From Breoghania sp. (GTDB lineage: Bacteria > Pseudomonadota > Alphaproteobacteria > Rhizobiales > Stappiaceae): a stretch of DNA of 64,000 nucleotides. A model generated the notes under the pieces. That model made no database searches and had not been told where the DNA came from. It saw only the letters and a program-made list of their open reading frames with translations. The DNA lies in contig NZ_OY771475.1 in NCBI RefSeq assembly GCF_963674635.1, positions 2,170,001 to 2,234,000 of the forward strand, written 5' to 3'. Positions 9,445-18,247 of this stretch are shown in pieces. Each line of letters begins with the position of its first letter. Position 1 is the first letter of the stretch. The position numbers and the translations under genes are program-made.

Positions 9445-12189
9445 CTATGATCGCCTGAAACCCAAGATCTTTCCGTAGAACAGCTGGGCGTTCACATTCG
9501 CACCGACAGTTACCTTGCCGTCTTCATCCACCACCCCGATCGGCATGCCCTGTTCCCATTCGGGCCAGTCCGCCTTGGCCATCCGGCGCAAGGCATCGTC
9601 AGGACAGGGATGCGACAGGCCGAGCCACTTTGTTCGAACCCGCACCTCCGACAGGGCCCAGGCCGAAACCTGATCCTGGGCTTCGAACCAGGGCAGTAGA
9701 CGACCGCTCTCAATACGCGCCAGCCGCAGCGTGACAGTCGGCTCCCCCAGCCGCGTGCCGATATCCTCATCCACGCCGAGACTGTCGGACAAGGCACCGT
9801 AGCCATCCGCGAGCTTGATGACATTCATGCGGCCAAGGCTTTTCTGGCCCGCCTTTGTTCCCTCCGCATCGGTCAGCCGGGGCCCCAACGGCTTGGGCAC
9901 GTCGCTCCAGTCATCGCCGCGATAGACCGCCTCAATCATTGGTCGGAAGCTCTCCGGCGTCCGGATTGCGCCCGCGTCAAATATCTCGCGGGCCGTGCGC
10001 CACATGATGCCGGGGTGGGCGTAGGTAAAGGCAGCTTTTCCAAGAACCGGCTCAAGCCATGTCTCGTCCTCCACCAGAGCGGGGTCCGGCGAAACAACGA
10101 GCAGGCGGGGGGCATCGAGCGCGCGCACGCGCGTCGGACGCTCCCCCATATGCCGCCACAACCGACCCGCGCGCTGGATGAGAAGATCGATGGGGGCCAG
10201 ATCGGTGATGATCAGGTCGAAATCCAGATCCAGGCTCTGCTCGATTACCTGGGTCGCCACCAGGACATGCCCGGCGCGATCCGCCGCCGTCGCCTTCTTG
10301 CCGAAGCGGGCAAGCATCGCCTCTTCGATTTCCTGCCGGTCGCCCTGCGCAAATCGCGCATGAAACAGATGCGCCCGTTGATCGATTGCCGCGCGGATCG
10401 TCTCGTGAACGGCAATGGCCTCATCAACAGCGTTGCAGATGATCGCAACGGCTGCCCCCTTCCCGGCTGCCTCCAGCGCCCGCGCCACGGCGTCGGGCCT
10501 GCCGGACACCCGCTCTATCGTCACTTCGCGCGCCAGGGCCGCATCGAAACCCGGCGCGATTTCGCTAACGCCGGCCTTGGCGAGGCTCGTCGCCAGCGGA
10601 TAGGCGTCGCTGCGGATTTCCTCTGCCAGATCCTCCGGATCGCGCAGGCCCAACCCTTCGCCGAAGGCCGTGACCAGTGCGCCCTTCTGAGCCCCGGAAA
10701 GCGTGGCTGAAAGGATGATCGCCGACCCGCCGCTCATCGCCTGCAAGCTGAGAAGAGCGCGAAGCTCCTCCTCCATATAGGCGTCGTAGCTGTGCGCCTC
10801 ATCGATAACGAGGATGCGGCCAGCCAGCGCAAACTGGCGCAAGGTCAGGTGCTTCTTGGGCAAGACGGCGAGAAACGCCTGATCGATCGTGGCAGCCCCG
10901 ACATCGGCAAGGAAAGCTTTCTTGCGGCTGTCGGCAAGCCAACCGGCGCAGAAGGCTGCGGCTGTCTCCTCCGCGCCCGCCCCGTTCGTCATCCCAGCCC
11001 CGATCGTTTCGAGGAATGTGCCGGAAACATCCGAACGGCCATGCGCCAGCACGAGCGAAGGAGCTGCATGGTCTTCAAAAAGCGCGCGATAGCCCCGCGA
11101 CAGCCTTTCGTACATCGCGTTCGCCGTGGCCATGGTGGGCATGGCAAAGAACAGCCCTTCGCCCTTGCCCTCAGCCATCATCCGGGCCGCAAGAACGAGC
11201 GCGGCCTCTGTCTTTCCCGCGCCTGTCGTGTCTTCCACAATGACAAGCTGAGGTCCCGGCTCCAATGGCAGACTGGCGGCGAGCGCCTGCATGGGACGCG
11301 GCTTTTCAGCCGCCTCGCGCGCAACCCGTGCAAGCCCCGGAGCGCTGAACGGAGCAGGCGGCATAAGCCCCTTGGCCCGCAAAGCGTCCCGCGCCTGCTC
11401 GCAAGCCCAGGTCCAATATCGATCCAACGGCATATCGAGCGGCTGAAAACCGAAGAACGCCGCATCCGACCCGACCCAGTCGGCCAGCGTGGTCAGGCCC
11501 GACAAGCGCCACGACCAGGAAACGGCTGGGGCAAGACGTGGCGGCAGGTCAAGAGCTGTGGGCGCCACGACTTGCCGAAGCAACGCGAAAGCCGCTTCGG
11601 CATGAGCAACACATTGCGAACCGATCTGGAGGTCATCGGCCGCCGACCATGCTCGCGCGCCGATTTCCTCCGCCCCTGGCGGACGCCCGTGATGGCCGGA
11701 GATTGCCGCGATGACAGGGGTCAGCAGATCGGCACGGCCTGCATGCGCGGAACCGTAGAGAAGGTCTGCAAGCGCAGCCGCCATCCTGTCTGCACGAAGC
11801 AGGATGGCCGTATTCCGCCAATGACCGCGATCGGCGCAGGATCTGAAGGGCCCGAGCACGCGCTCAGGCCAGAAGTCCGCCCGTTTGCACTGAAAGGAAC
11901 GCGAGAACTTGCCGAGATCATGCAGGCCGACAAGAAACGTATTCATCCGGGCCAGCGCCTCGGGCGGCACGTTCAACGCTTCCGCATCCCGAACGCATCG
12001 CGCGGGGCTGACCGCCTGCCAGACATGGGTGACCGCAGCAACATCGAGCAGGTGATGAAGAACCGGTTTGAAAAGCGGCGAACGATCTCCATTGCGCAGA
12101 AGCTCGTCCTCGCGCGACTTCCCCCAGAACTCCAGCGTCGCCCCGGATAACGCCCCTTGGAGATCACCGCATCCCAGATCTGTCGACAT
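9445..12189 (-). CDS. cas3: CRISPR-associated nuclease-helicase Cas3, type I-E
   Basis: Cas3 is recruited by target-bound Cascade, nicks the displaced strand and degrades DNA while translocating. The 914-residue protein combines an N-terminal HD nuclease (LHDLGKFSRSFQ, His90-Asp91, and later ISGHHGRPPG) with an SF2 helicase. The helicase shows EDTTGAGKTEAALVLAARM (Walker A), FAMPTMATANAMYERL, VIDEAHSYDAYMEEELRAL (DEAH box) and IILSATLSGAQK (motif III). The later helicase region has ATQVIEQSLDLDFDLIITDLAPIDLLIQRAGR. All key motifs are intact. The ATG at 12189 follows a candidate promoter at 12273-12301. It heads a continuous minus-strand operon that runs to cas2. Confidence 0.97.
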   Translation of the reverse strand: MSTDLGCGDLQGALSGATLEFWGKSREDELLRNGDRSPLFKPVLHHLLDVAAVTHVWQAVSPARCVRDAEALNVPPEALARMNTFLVGLHDLGKFSRSFQCKRADFWPERVLGPFRSCADRGHWRNTAILLRADRMAAALADLLYGSAHAGRADLLTPVIAAISGHHGRPPGAEEIGARAWSAADDLQIGSQCVAHAEAAFALLRQVVAPTALDLPPRLAPAVSWSWRLSGLTTLADWVGSDAAFFGFQPLDMPLDRYWTWACEQARDALRAKGLMPPAPFSAPGLARVAREAAEKPRPMQALAASLPLEPGPQLVIVEDTTGAGKTEAALVLAARMMAEGKGEGLFFAMPTMATANAMYERLSRGYRALFEDHAAPSLVLAHGRSDVSGTFLETIGAGMTNGAGAEETAAAFCAGWLADSRKKAFLADVGAATIDQAFLAVLPKKHLTLRQFALAGRILVIDEAHSYDAYMEEELRALLSLQAMSGGSAIILSATLSGAQKGALVTAFGEGLGLRDPEDLAEEIRSDAYPLATSLAKAGVSEIAPGFDAALAREVTIERVSGRPDAVARALEAAGKGAAVAIICNAVDEAIAVHETIRAAIDQRAHLFHARFAQGDRQEIEEAMLARFGKKATAADRAGHVLVATQVIEQSLDLDFDLIITDLAPIDLLIQRAGRLWRHMGERPTRVRALDAPRLLVVSPDPALVEDETWLEPVLGKAAFTYAHPGIMWRTAREIFDAGAIRTPESFRPMIEAVYRGDDWSDVPKPLGPRLTDAEGTKAGQKSLGRMNVIKLADGYGALSDSLGVDEDIGTRLGEPTVTLRLARIESGRLLPWFEAQDQVSAWALSEVRVRTKWLGLSHPCPDDALRRMAKADWPEWEQGMPIGVVDEDGKVTVGANVNAQLFYGKILGFRRS

Positions 12190-12272
12190 ATTCGCTCATT
12201 CAAAATCGTCCCTTTATTCCGGCATATCGACCGAACGGGAAGCTCTTCAGGCCTTTAGACGATGCCGCCTGG

Positions 12273-12301
12273 ATTAAAGCTCCGGACGCCGGTCAGGGCA
12301 A
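12273..12301 (-). promoter_or_regulatory. Candidate promoter of the cas operon
   Basis: On the minus strand TTGCCC (12301-12296), a 17-base spacer and TTTAAT (12278-12273). The -10 box matches the consensus at five of six positions and the -35 box at four. The start of transcription would fall near 12266, about 77 bases before cas3, and downstream of the last repeat of array 2. Confidence 0.55.
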
Positions 12302-12316
12302 GTTCAGAGCGGTGTG

Positions 12317-12773
12317 CACTCCATCCCCGCGTGTGCGGGGAACACTGCAAGGCGGAGACCATCGGTCGGCCCCAGCGCGGTTCATCCCCGCGCGTGCGGG
12401 GAACACCGCCCTCGACCCCGCATCGATCCCGCCGCGTCCGGTTCATCCCCGCGCGTGCGGGGAACACGCGACGAGGCCGCGCACGACCCTGCCCCCCGCC
12501 GGTTCATCCCCGCGCGTGCGGGGAACACTCACCCGCCAGCCTGAACGCCTGCGCGAGCAACGGTTCATCCCCGCGCGTGCGGGGAACACGTAGATATCAG
12601 CCCACTTTGCCCACCGCGGGAACGGTTCATCCCCGCGCGTGCGGGGAACACTGCGCGTGTTCGGCGGATGATGGGCTGTTGCGCGGTTCATCCCCGCGCG
12701 TGCGGGGAACACACAGCGCCATTGGCCTGCAAGTAGATGTAGGCCGGTTCATCCCCGCGCGTGCGGGGAACAC
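12317..12773 (-). CRISPR. Type I-E CRISPR array 2 (8 repeats, 7 spacers)
   Basis: Eight 29-base repeats start at 12317, 12378, 12439, 12500, 12561, 12623, 12684 and 12745. Six spacers are 32 bases and the one at 12590-12622 is 33. Seven repeats are identical to the consensus of array 1, so both arrays are served by the same Cas proteins. The one at 12317 is degenerate in its first positions and is the leader-distal end. The leader is on the right, so the array is transcribed on the minus strand towards cas3. No spacer is shared with array 1 and I found no obvious match within the window. Confidence 0.97.
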
Positions 12774-12829
12774 CCTTCTCAGAGAGAGTTGGATTCATTG
12801 CATATTTTCAAAGACCGGGCGAGTACCGC
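12774..12829 (-). promoter_or_regulatory. CRISPR array 2 leader
   Basis: The 56 bases align without gaps to the array 1 leader (3108-3163), including the AT-rich core TTGCATATTTTCAAAGACC. The match fades beyond this length, which marks the extent of the conserved leader. Confidence 0.8.
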
Positions 12830-13904
12830 CAAATTGGCAGCAGGATGCTCCGCCCAAATGCGGGCAACCTGCGAAGGGTTTCAAGGGGCCAGATGCCACC
12901 GGCATCCGCCGTTTCACTTCACATGACGCAGTATCGTAACCTGCAGCCGGGCGTGCCGTCCACGCGATCTGTGCCCGAGAATGCCAGTGCCCGAACATCG
13001 ATTTCCAGGTTGCTGCCACCGTCTCGAAGGCACACGCCCGGTGCAGCGTCATGACCTTGCGTCGCGGTGCGGCATGTCACTTCACCGGGCGCCTTGGAGG
13101 ATAAAGGACTTCTTTCGCATTTCCTGTGTTTGCCATGATCGTCGCTCCAATGCACCACGGTTGCGAACCGACCAATCGCGGCTAAATCCCCTCTGTGACA
13201 ACCGCTCGACCGTGGGGCATCTGTTGCGGATTGGATACGGATGGTCTGACCCTTCGCGATGCGCCCCGGCGCGATTAGGCCACTGGCATCATCGCCAGGA
13301 GATGCCCTCAGGGTTGGCCGCCTCCAATGGCAGCGCCTGTCGGTTCCGCCTTCATCCCCCCAACGATCCAGAAAAACTGTTGTCGGCATGTCCGTTGGCA
13401 CCGAGCGAAATCACACTCTTCATGTCGGCTCGATATCATTAGCTTATCTTGAAATCGCGCCCCCCCCTGGCGCCAATCCCCCTTATCCAGACAGTCAGAA
13501 GCCACCCGACTTTTGCAATTGATGATCTTGGGTTCCGTCTCGCGCGATCGGGCATCTGAGGTGAAGATCGCGAAAATCTCGTGCTTTGTGAGATAGTTGC
13601 CGACCCTGCCGATCCTTGCAGGGGGCTTCACAACGGGGGTGCTGGCCTTGTGGCTTTTGCGCGAGCACGGCCGGTCTTGCACGCACCATTTGTCTTTCGC
13701 GCCATCACGCGGGCACCGGACAATGGTTGACCCGACAGCCTCCTTTCGCCTATGAGCTGCGCCCAAGGTTCCGGCACCTGCCGCCTGCGGACGAAAGTCA
13801 CGGTGAAGCCCGGATCTGCCAAGACGCCCTCACCCTCGAAGCATTTCGCGCGGTGGCAACGCAGGCCCCATCCATCTCGAAATGCCTCGCAAGAGGAGTG
13901 AGCG
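12830..13904. other. Right arm of the island and junction, no recognised gene
   Basis: About 1.07 kb between the array 2 leader and the MATE gene. Several frames are open on both strands but none resembles a known family. A 19-residue minus-strand reading frame at 13077-13136 (MANTGNAKEVLYPPRRPVK) has GGAG eight bases before its ATG, but is too short to judge. The attachment-like repeat lies at 13466-13501. The remainder may be decayed cargo or decayed host sequence. Confidence 0.5.
13466..13501 (+). repeat. Putative island attachment repeat, distal copy
   Basis: An imperfect copy of 2293-2329. It has CCTGG, CCA, CCCC and then ATCCAGACAGTC and GAAG in the same order, with one single-base gap and a few substitutions. 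It lies 636 bases past the leader of array 2. No complete tRNA is reconstituted here, as expected for the distal att site of a tRNA-targeted island. Confidence 0.58.
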
Positions 13905-15296
13905 ATGTCTATGGGGCACGCTGCACAGCAGGCTAATCCTTTTCTGACCGCCCCGATCGGGCGGCTGTTTCTATCCAACGCCGTTCCCATGGCCGTGGTC
14001 ATGTCGATGGGCGGCATTCTCACTGTCGTTGATGGCATTTTCGTCGGCCGGTTCATCGGGCCCGATGCGCTCGCAGCGATCAGCCTGGCCTTTCCCGTGG
14101 TCATGGTTCTGTCCGCGCTGACGACCCTGGCGGGCGGCGGCATGTCGAGCCTGATGGCGCGACATCTGGGGGCTGGGGAGCGGATGCGTGCCGGGCGCGT
14201 CTTTGCCGGGGCGCACGGGCTTGCGCTGGCAATATCCGTCGCGCTTGCCCTGCTATGGGCGATGATCGGCCCCGCGCTTGTCCAGTCCATGGCCGCCGAC
14301 AACGCGGATGTCGCCGAACTGGCGGAGGACTACCTGCGGATCGTGATCCTTGGCGCGTCGGCGCAGCTGATACTCGGCTTGCACGCCGATGCCCTTCGCA
14401 ACGAGGGGCGCGCCGGTCTCGTTGCCGCGCTCTCCGTTCTGGTCAACCTGTTCAATATCGGCGCGAACTGGCTGGCAATCGTCGTTCTCGGTCTGGGAAT
14501 TTCCGGTTCCGCCCTTGGCGCGGTTGCGGCACAAGCCCTGGGCCTGGCGCTGGTTCTGGGCGTGAGGGCGCGTAGCAGGAAACTCCTGCCCCTATCCGGT
14601 CTGCTCAAACACAGCTGGCTGGACGCATGGTCGCGGATCGTGCGCCTTGGCCTGCCGCTGTGCCTCAGCTTCATCGGCATCGCCGTGGTCGCCAGCGCCG
14701 TCATGCTATCGCTACGGCTTCATGCCGGGGCGGATTATGCCGTCCTGATCGCGGCCTATGGCGTGGTGACCCGGCTCCTGGGGTTTGCCTTCCTGCCGCA
14801 GATGGCAATCGCGCTGGCGACGCAGAGCATCGCCGGAAACAATGCCGGTGCAGGCTTGCATGACAGGGCGCGGGCCGGGTTGTGGCTGGCGCTCGGGGCC
14901 GCGTTTCTGTGGTGCCTGTCGGTGGTTCTGGTGGGCATCTTTGCGGGAGCCCCCCTTGGTGGCTGGTTCAGCAAGGATCCCGCGGTGATCGACGCCATTG
15001 CGAAGATCCTGCGTCCCATGATGGGGCTCTACGCATCGTCCGGCCCGATCCTTGTCCTGGCGCTGTATTTCCAGGCTCTCGGTCAACCCGGACGGACGGC
15101 GGCGCTGACCTTGGTGAAGCCGTGGCTGCTCACACCGGTGATCATATTGACGCTTTCTGCCGCTTTCGGGGTGCACGGCATCTGGTTCGCCTTCCCCATG
15201 GCGGATGCAGTCATTCTGCTGCTCGCCGCAGTGATCGGATACAAAGCATTGCGCAGCGCCGCCGCGCAGGCCTCTAAAGTGGAGAACCCCGCATGA
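13905..15296 (+). CDS. MATE-family multidrug/toxin extrusion transporter
   Basis: Members of this family are inner-membrane antiporters that export cationic drugs and metabolites using Na+ or H+. The 463-residue product is hydrophobic throughout and consistent with about 12 membrane segments. It has MSMGGILTVVDGIFVGRFIGPDALAAISLAFP, the MATE start region in which the first helix carries the conserved D and G pattern, and the matching half repeat around GISGSALGAVAAQALG. The ATG at 13905 has AGAGGAG nine bases upstream. It stands alone, with no linked regulator, next to the right end of the CRISPR island. Substrate cannot be inferred. Confidence 0.9.
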   Translation: MSMGHAAQQANPFLTAPIGRLFLSNAVPMAVVMSMGGILTVVDGIFVGRFIGPDALAAISLAFPVVMVLSALTTLAGGGMSSLMARHLGAGERMRAGRVFAGAHGLALAISVALALLWAMIGPALVQSMAADNADVAELAEDYLRIVILGASAQLILGLHADALRNEGRAGLVAALSVLVNLFNIGANWLAIVVLGLGISGSALGAVAAQALGLALVLGVRARSRKLLPLSGLLKHSWLDAWSRIVRLGLPLCLSFIGIAVVASAVMLSLRLHAGADYAVLIAAYGVVTRLLGFAFLPQMAIALATQSIAGNNAGAGLHDRARAGLWLALGAAFLWCLSVVLVGIFAGAPLGGWFSKDPAVIDAIAKILRPMMGLYASSGPILVLALYFQALGQPGRTAALTLVKPWLLTPVIILTLSAAFGVHGIWFAFPMADAVILLLAAVIGYKALRSAAAQASKVENPA

Positions 15297-15328
15297 TCAT
15301 TGGATGATGTGGAGGCTCAGGTGGGCGG

Positions 15329-15356
15329 GAACGGCTCTTGTCGGAGAGAGCCGTTC
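15329..15356. terminator. Hairpin between MATE and thrE-like genes
   Basis: GAACGGCTCT and AGAGCCGTTC form a perfect 10-bp stem with an 8-base loop between two convergent genes. No T tract follows on the plus strand. It is a likely bidirectional transcription end. Confidence 0.55.
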
Positions 15357-15476
15357 TCGCTGCCCGTTCCGAAAATCCCACGAGTGCCACCACTTGAGGA
15401 GCAAGACACCTTGCCCTGAAGCACCACCAATCCTCGATGACCCCGTCTCAAGCAAGGCGAGCCGGATGCTATTGCC

Positions 15477-16766
15477 CTATTCGGGAAATTCGGGGCGCCT
15501 GGCGAGCGAGGACACGATTGCCAGAGCAGAGCCGATGCCGCCGATCGTGAAAATCACCAGAAGCCCGCTCTGAATGGCTGCGGTCAGCACGGGCACCGCA
15601 TCGACCGGGGTATGCGACATCAGGCCAAAAAGACCGATCAGCCAGTGGGCCGCCGCACTGCCCGGGATCATCGGGATACACCCCGCCAGCGCCAGCGCCT
15701 TGCCCGCCTGACAATATTTGTTGGTGGGCAGGAAGCCGACCATCTCCACGACGAGGGCGACCGCGAGCGCGGCCACGAAGGAGGCTGTCGCCAGGTTCCA
15801 CCCCTCCTCCATGCCCAGTGTGCGTACGCCCAATGCGATTGCGCCAACAACGCCGGAAAGAACGAGATTGCCGTGGTTGAAATTGAACAGGACGCCGAAA
15901 CCCGCCGCCGCGATCGCGCCGAAGACCATCTGATGGACGATGCCATTGCGCAGCGGCTCCATGCTCATGTCGGGCCCCGTGAGGCAGAGCCGGGCGAGCC
16001 CGACGCCAATCGTCAGAAAGATGAGGATCATGCCGACGCTGAGCGCTCTCGCACTGCCAAGCGTGGGATAGCCTTCGATGATGTCCATCTGCGAATTCAT
16101 GGCTGGAATGCCCGGAACCATCATCAGGACAGCTGCCGTCATGGCAACCTGGATCAGACCGCTGCCCGCATAAATGGACATGAAAGCGGCAAGAAGGGAG
16201 GAGAGAAAGGCAACGGTGCCAGCAATGACGAAACCATTGACGTGCATGTGCACCATGCGCATGCGCACCCACTGGCCGAGGGTGCCTGCGACGAGGATCG
16301 GCATGAAGGCAGGCCAGTCAACGCCCAATAGGCGTCCAAAGGCGGCGCAGGCAATACCCGAAGCCAGGGCAACAACGATAGCGGGATAACGGACGGACGC
16401 CTTCTCCGCCGCAGCCAGTTCTGCGTGGACCTCCTCGCACGTCATTTCACCGCGCGCAGCCCGGGCACAGATACTGCGCAACCGATGGCTGAGCTTCATG
16501 TTCACGCCGTGATGGCCCACACCGAGCATCCGCGTCACGGTGCGAGGTCCGTCGCCAACCGTGACGGAGATGGACGCAAAGCCGACACGCACATCCGCAC
16601 GGTCCGCACCAAGTCCTGTTGCGACCATGATCATGCCACTGCGTACGACCGTGCATTTCGCGCCAGTGGACAACAGCATCCGACCGGCTTCCAGAGCCGC
16701 CATCGCGATAGACGCCAAGTCCAGCGGCTGTTTTTCGCCCAGGTCGAGCGCCTGCGAGGTCGTCAT
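15477..16766 (-). CDS. Threonine/serine exporter family protein (ThrE-like)
   Basis: ThrE-family inner-membrane proteins export threonine and serine in Corynebacterium. This 429-residue protein has both parts of the family. The N-terminal soluble part carries ALEAGRMLLSTGAKCTVVRSGM and AEKASVRYPAI. The rest has about ten membrane segments, with the characteristic VPGIPAMNSQMDIIEGYPTLGSARAL in the first half and GCIPMIPGSAAAHWLIGLFGLM in the second half. A frame extension begins at 16790 (MSIIKGFE). I preferred the ATG at 16766 because AAAGG lies seven bases upstream. Function in this organism is inferred from family only. It is convergent with the MATE gene. Confidence 0.85.
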   Translation of the reverse strand: MTTSQALDLGEKQPLDLASIAMAALEAGRMLLSTGAKCTVVRSGMIMVATGLGADRADVRVGFASISVTVGDGPRTVTRMLGVGHHGVNMKLSHRLRSICARAARGEMTCEEVHAELAAAEKASVRYPAIVVALASGIACAAFGRLLGVDWPAFMPILVAGTLGQWVRMRMVHMHVNGFVIAGTVAFLSSLLAAFMSIYAGSGLIQVAMTAAVLMMVPGIPAMNSQMDIIEGYPTLGSARALSVGMILIFLTIGVGLARLCLTGPDMSMEPLRNGIVHQMVFGAIAAAGFGVLFNFNHGNLVLSGVVGAIALGVRTLGMEEGWNLATASFVAALAVALVVEMVGFLPTNKYCQAGKALALAGCIPMIPGSAAAHWLIGLFGLMSHTPVDAVPVLTAAIQSGLLVIFTIGGIGSALAIVSSLARRPEFPE

Positions 16767-17339
16767 CTCAAAACCTTTGATAATCGACATGGGATGATCG
16801 GTCCTAGCCTTGTCGGCACAATGTATGGTTGAAGAACCTTGCGTCGAAGTGGGGTCGGCTCATAGGAGATCTGCTCTCAAAGCAGGGCTCGAACGCCTTT
16901 TCCCGGCTGGGCATGACAGCGGTGACGGAGCTTGGGGTTTTAAGGTGATACGCGGGATTGACAAATGCGTTTGAATACCACTGGTATTTTTCACTAATAC
17001 TTCTGACCGCATCCAACCGGTCTACCAGGGAGTGAGCTCCTGGTTCTGCCCTGGTCGGCTTCTCGCCCAAACGCATTCTCAGGTCCCCTTGCAGCCTTGG
17101 CGATCGCCGCATCATCGGCGCAGGTGCCCCGCGCGGCCGATCCAAGTCGGCAGCCCGGCCAGTCGGCGTTCGTCTTTTTCAAAAGCCGCAAAGAGCCAGC
17201 CTGCAACACGTTCTCATTCCGCCACGGAGAAACACCCGATGGCGGAAGACGCGCATAGTTCAGGCGGAAGGGCACCAATTCCAAGGTGTCAGACAGACGC
17301 ACCGAACGGTTTGGCCGAGCTGTGTGGTCTGAGGACCGC
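16767..17339. other. Gene-free stretch between thrE-like and tauE-like genes
   Basis: About 570 bases with only shadow reading frames. The visible structure is TTGACA at 16958-16963 followed by the perfect palindrome described at 16974-16988. No gene on the plus strand follows that would use this promoter. Confidence 0.5.
16974..16988. promoter_or_regulatory. Palindromic operator-like site AATACCACTGGTATT
   Basis: A perfect 7-bp inverted repeat around one central base, lying 10 bases after TTGACA. The ATACCA/TGGTAT half-sites resemble those of GntR/FadR-type regulators, in which TGGT/ACCA half-sites are common. The nearest gene that could be controlled is the thrE-like gene, whose start is about 210 bases away on the minus strand. 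Regulator and target are unknown. Confidence 0.4.
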
Positions 17340-18080
17340 TCAGAGAAGCCCGCCCCAGACCAGCTTGATCGCAAGGATCGCAAGAAGGGTGAGGATGATT
17401 CGATCGAAAACCACGGGCGAGACACTCTTCGCCAACCGGCTGCCCAGCGGCATGGCAAGAAGGACCGGCGCGACGGCGACCGCGCTGATCAGCGACAGCT
17501 TCGCCGTCATGTCCCCTGTCGCGACAAGCGCGGGGATCTGCACTGCCACGAAAAGCAAAAACAGGGCGGAGATGGAGGGAATGAAGACCGAACGCTCCAG
17601 CCGCATCGCGTTGAGATAGGTGATGCTCACGGGGGCGGAGATGCCGGAGGCCCCTTGCAGAATGCCGGCAAGGACGCCTGCGGGCAGGGATATTGCCGTG
17701 CCGACCCGGTCACTGAGTTTCCAGTGCGGGTGCAGAAGCCGAAAGGCGATATAGACAAGCACCACGATCCCCACCCCGACTTCCAGGACCTCGGCGGAAA
17801 GTTGGGTCAACGCCCATGTGCCAAGCCCCGCGCCCACCGTGCCTCCGAAAAGGAAAAGCTTCAGGAAGGACCGCTTCGGCAGAAAGCTGCGATAACGCCA
17901 GATCTGGCTCGCATTGGTCATCAGATTGGGCAGCAGCAGGATGATGACCGCCGTCTTCACATCGAAGAACATTGCAAGCGCGGGAACCGCCAATACCGGC
18001 GTTCCCGCCCCCGTCGCCCCCTTCAGAACGCCGCCCGCGGCAAGACACAGGAAGATGACGAGGAGTTCCGTGACAAGCAT
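17340..18080 (-). CDS. TauE/SafE (TSUP) family permease
   Basis: TSUP proteins are inner-membrane permeases for sulfite, sulfonates or other organic anions. The 246-residue product shows the early motif GGVLKGATGAGTPVLAVPAL, the usual signature of the first half, and its partner LPAGVLAGILQGASGISAPVSITYL in the second half, giving the internal duplication typical of the family. About eight hydrophobic segments are visible. The ATG at 18080 is the first in frame. A terminator-like hairpin separates it from the upstream aldolase gene, so it is probably transcribed alone. Substrate unknown. Confidence 0.88.
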   Translation of the reverse strand: MLVTELLVIFLCLAAGGVLKGATGAGTPVLAVPALAMFFDVKTAVIILLLPNLMTNASQIWRYRSFLPKRSFLKLFLFGGTVGAGLGTWALTQLSAEVLEVGVGIVVLVYIAFRLLHPHWKLSDRVGTAISLPAGVLAGILQGASGISAPVSITYLNAMRLERSVFIPSISALFLLFVAVQIPALVATGDMTAKLSLISAVAVAPVLLAMPLGSRLAKSVSPVVFDRIILTLLAILAIKLVWGGLL

Positions 18081-18134
18081 GGGAGGCCTTGAGATGCAGG
18101 AAGACAGGAAGGACGTCGGAACGCGAAACGAAAC

Positions 18135-18164
18135 GGGGCAGACTTAACAAGTAAAGCCTGCCCC
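18135..18164. terminator. Terminator-like hairpin between eda and the TSUP gene
   Basis: GGGGCAGACTT and AAAGCCTGCCCC pair over about ten positions with one mismatch and a 7-base loop. Position fits the end of the eda transcript on the minus strand. No U-rich tail is obvious. Confidence 0.45.
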
Positions 18165-18247
18165 TGCGTCACGCAAGACACGGGATCCAATCTGCATCTG
18201 TGCAAAGAACGGGGCTCAAGGCGCACCGGGTCTTCGCTCCGGCCTTC

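Noticed and set aside
12262..12939. Repetitive proteins predicted across the CRISPR arrays (SSPRVRGT, HPRACGEH repeats)
   Set aside because: These are translations of the 29-base repeats and 32-base spacers, not genes.
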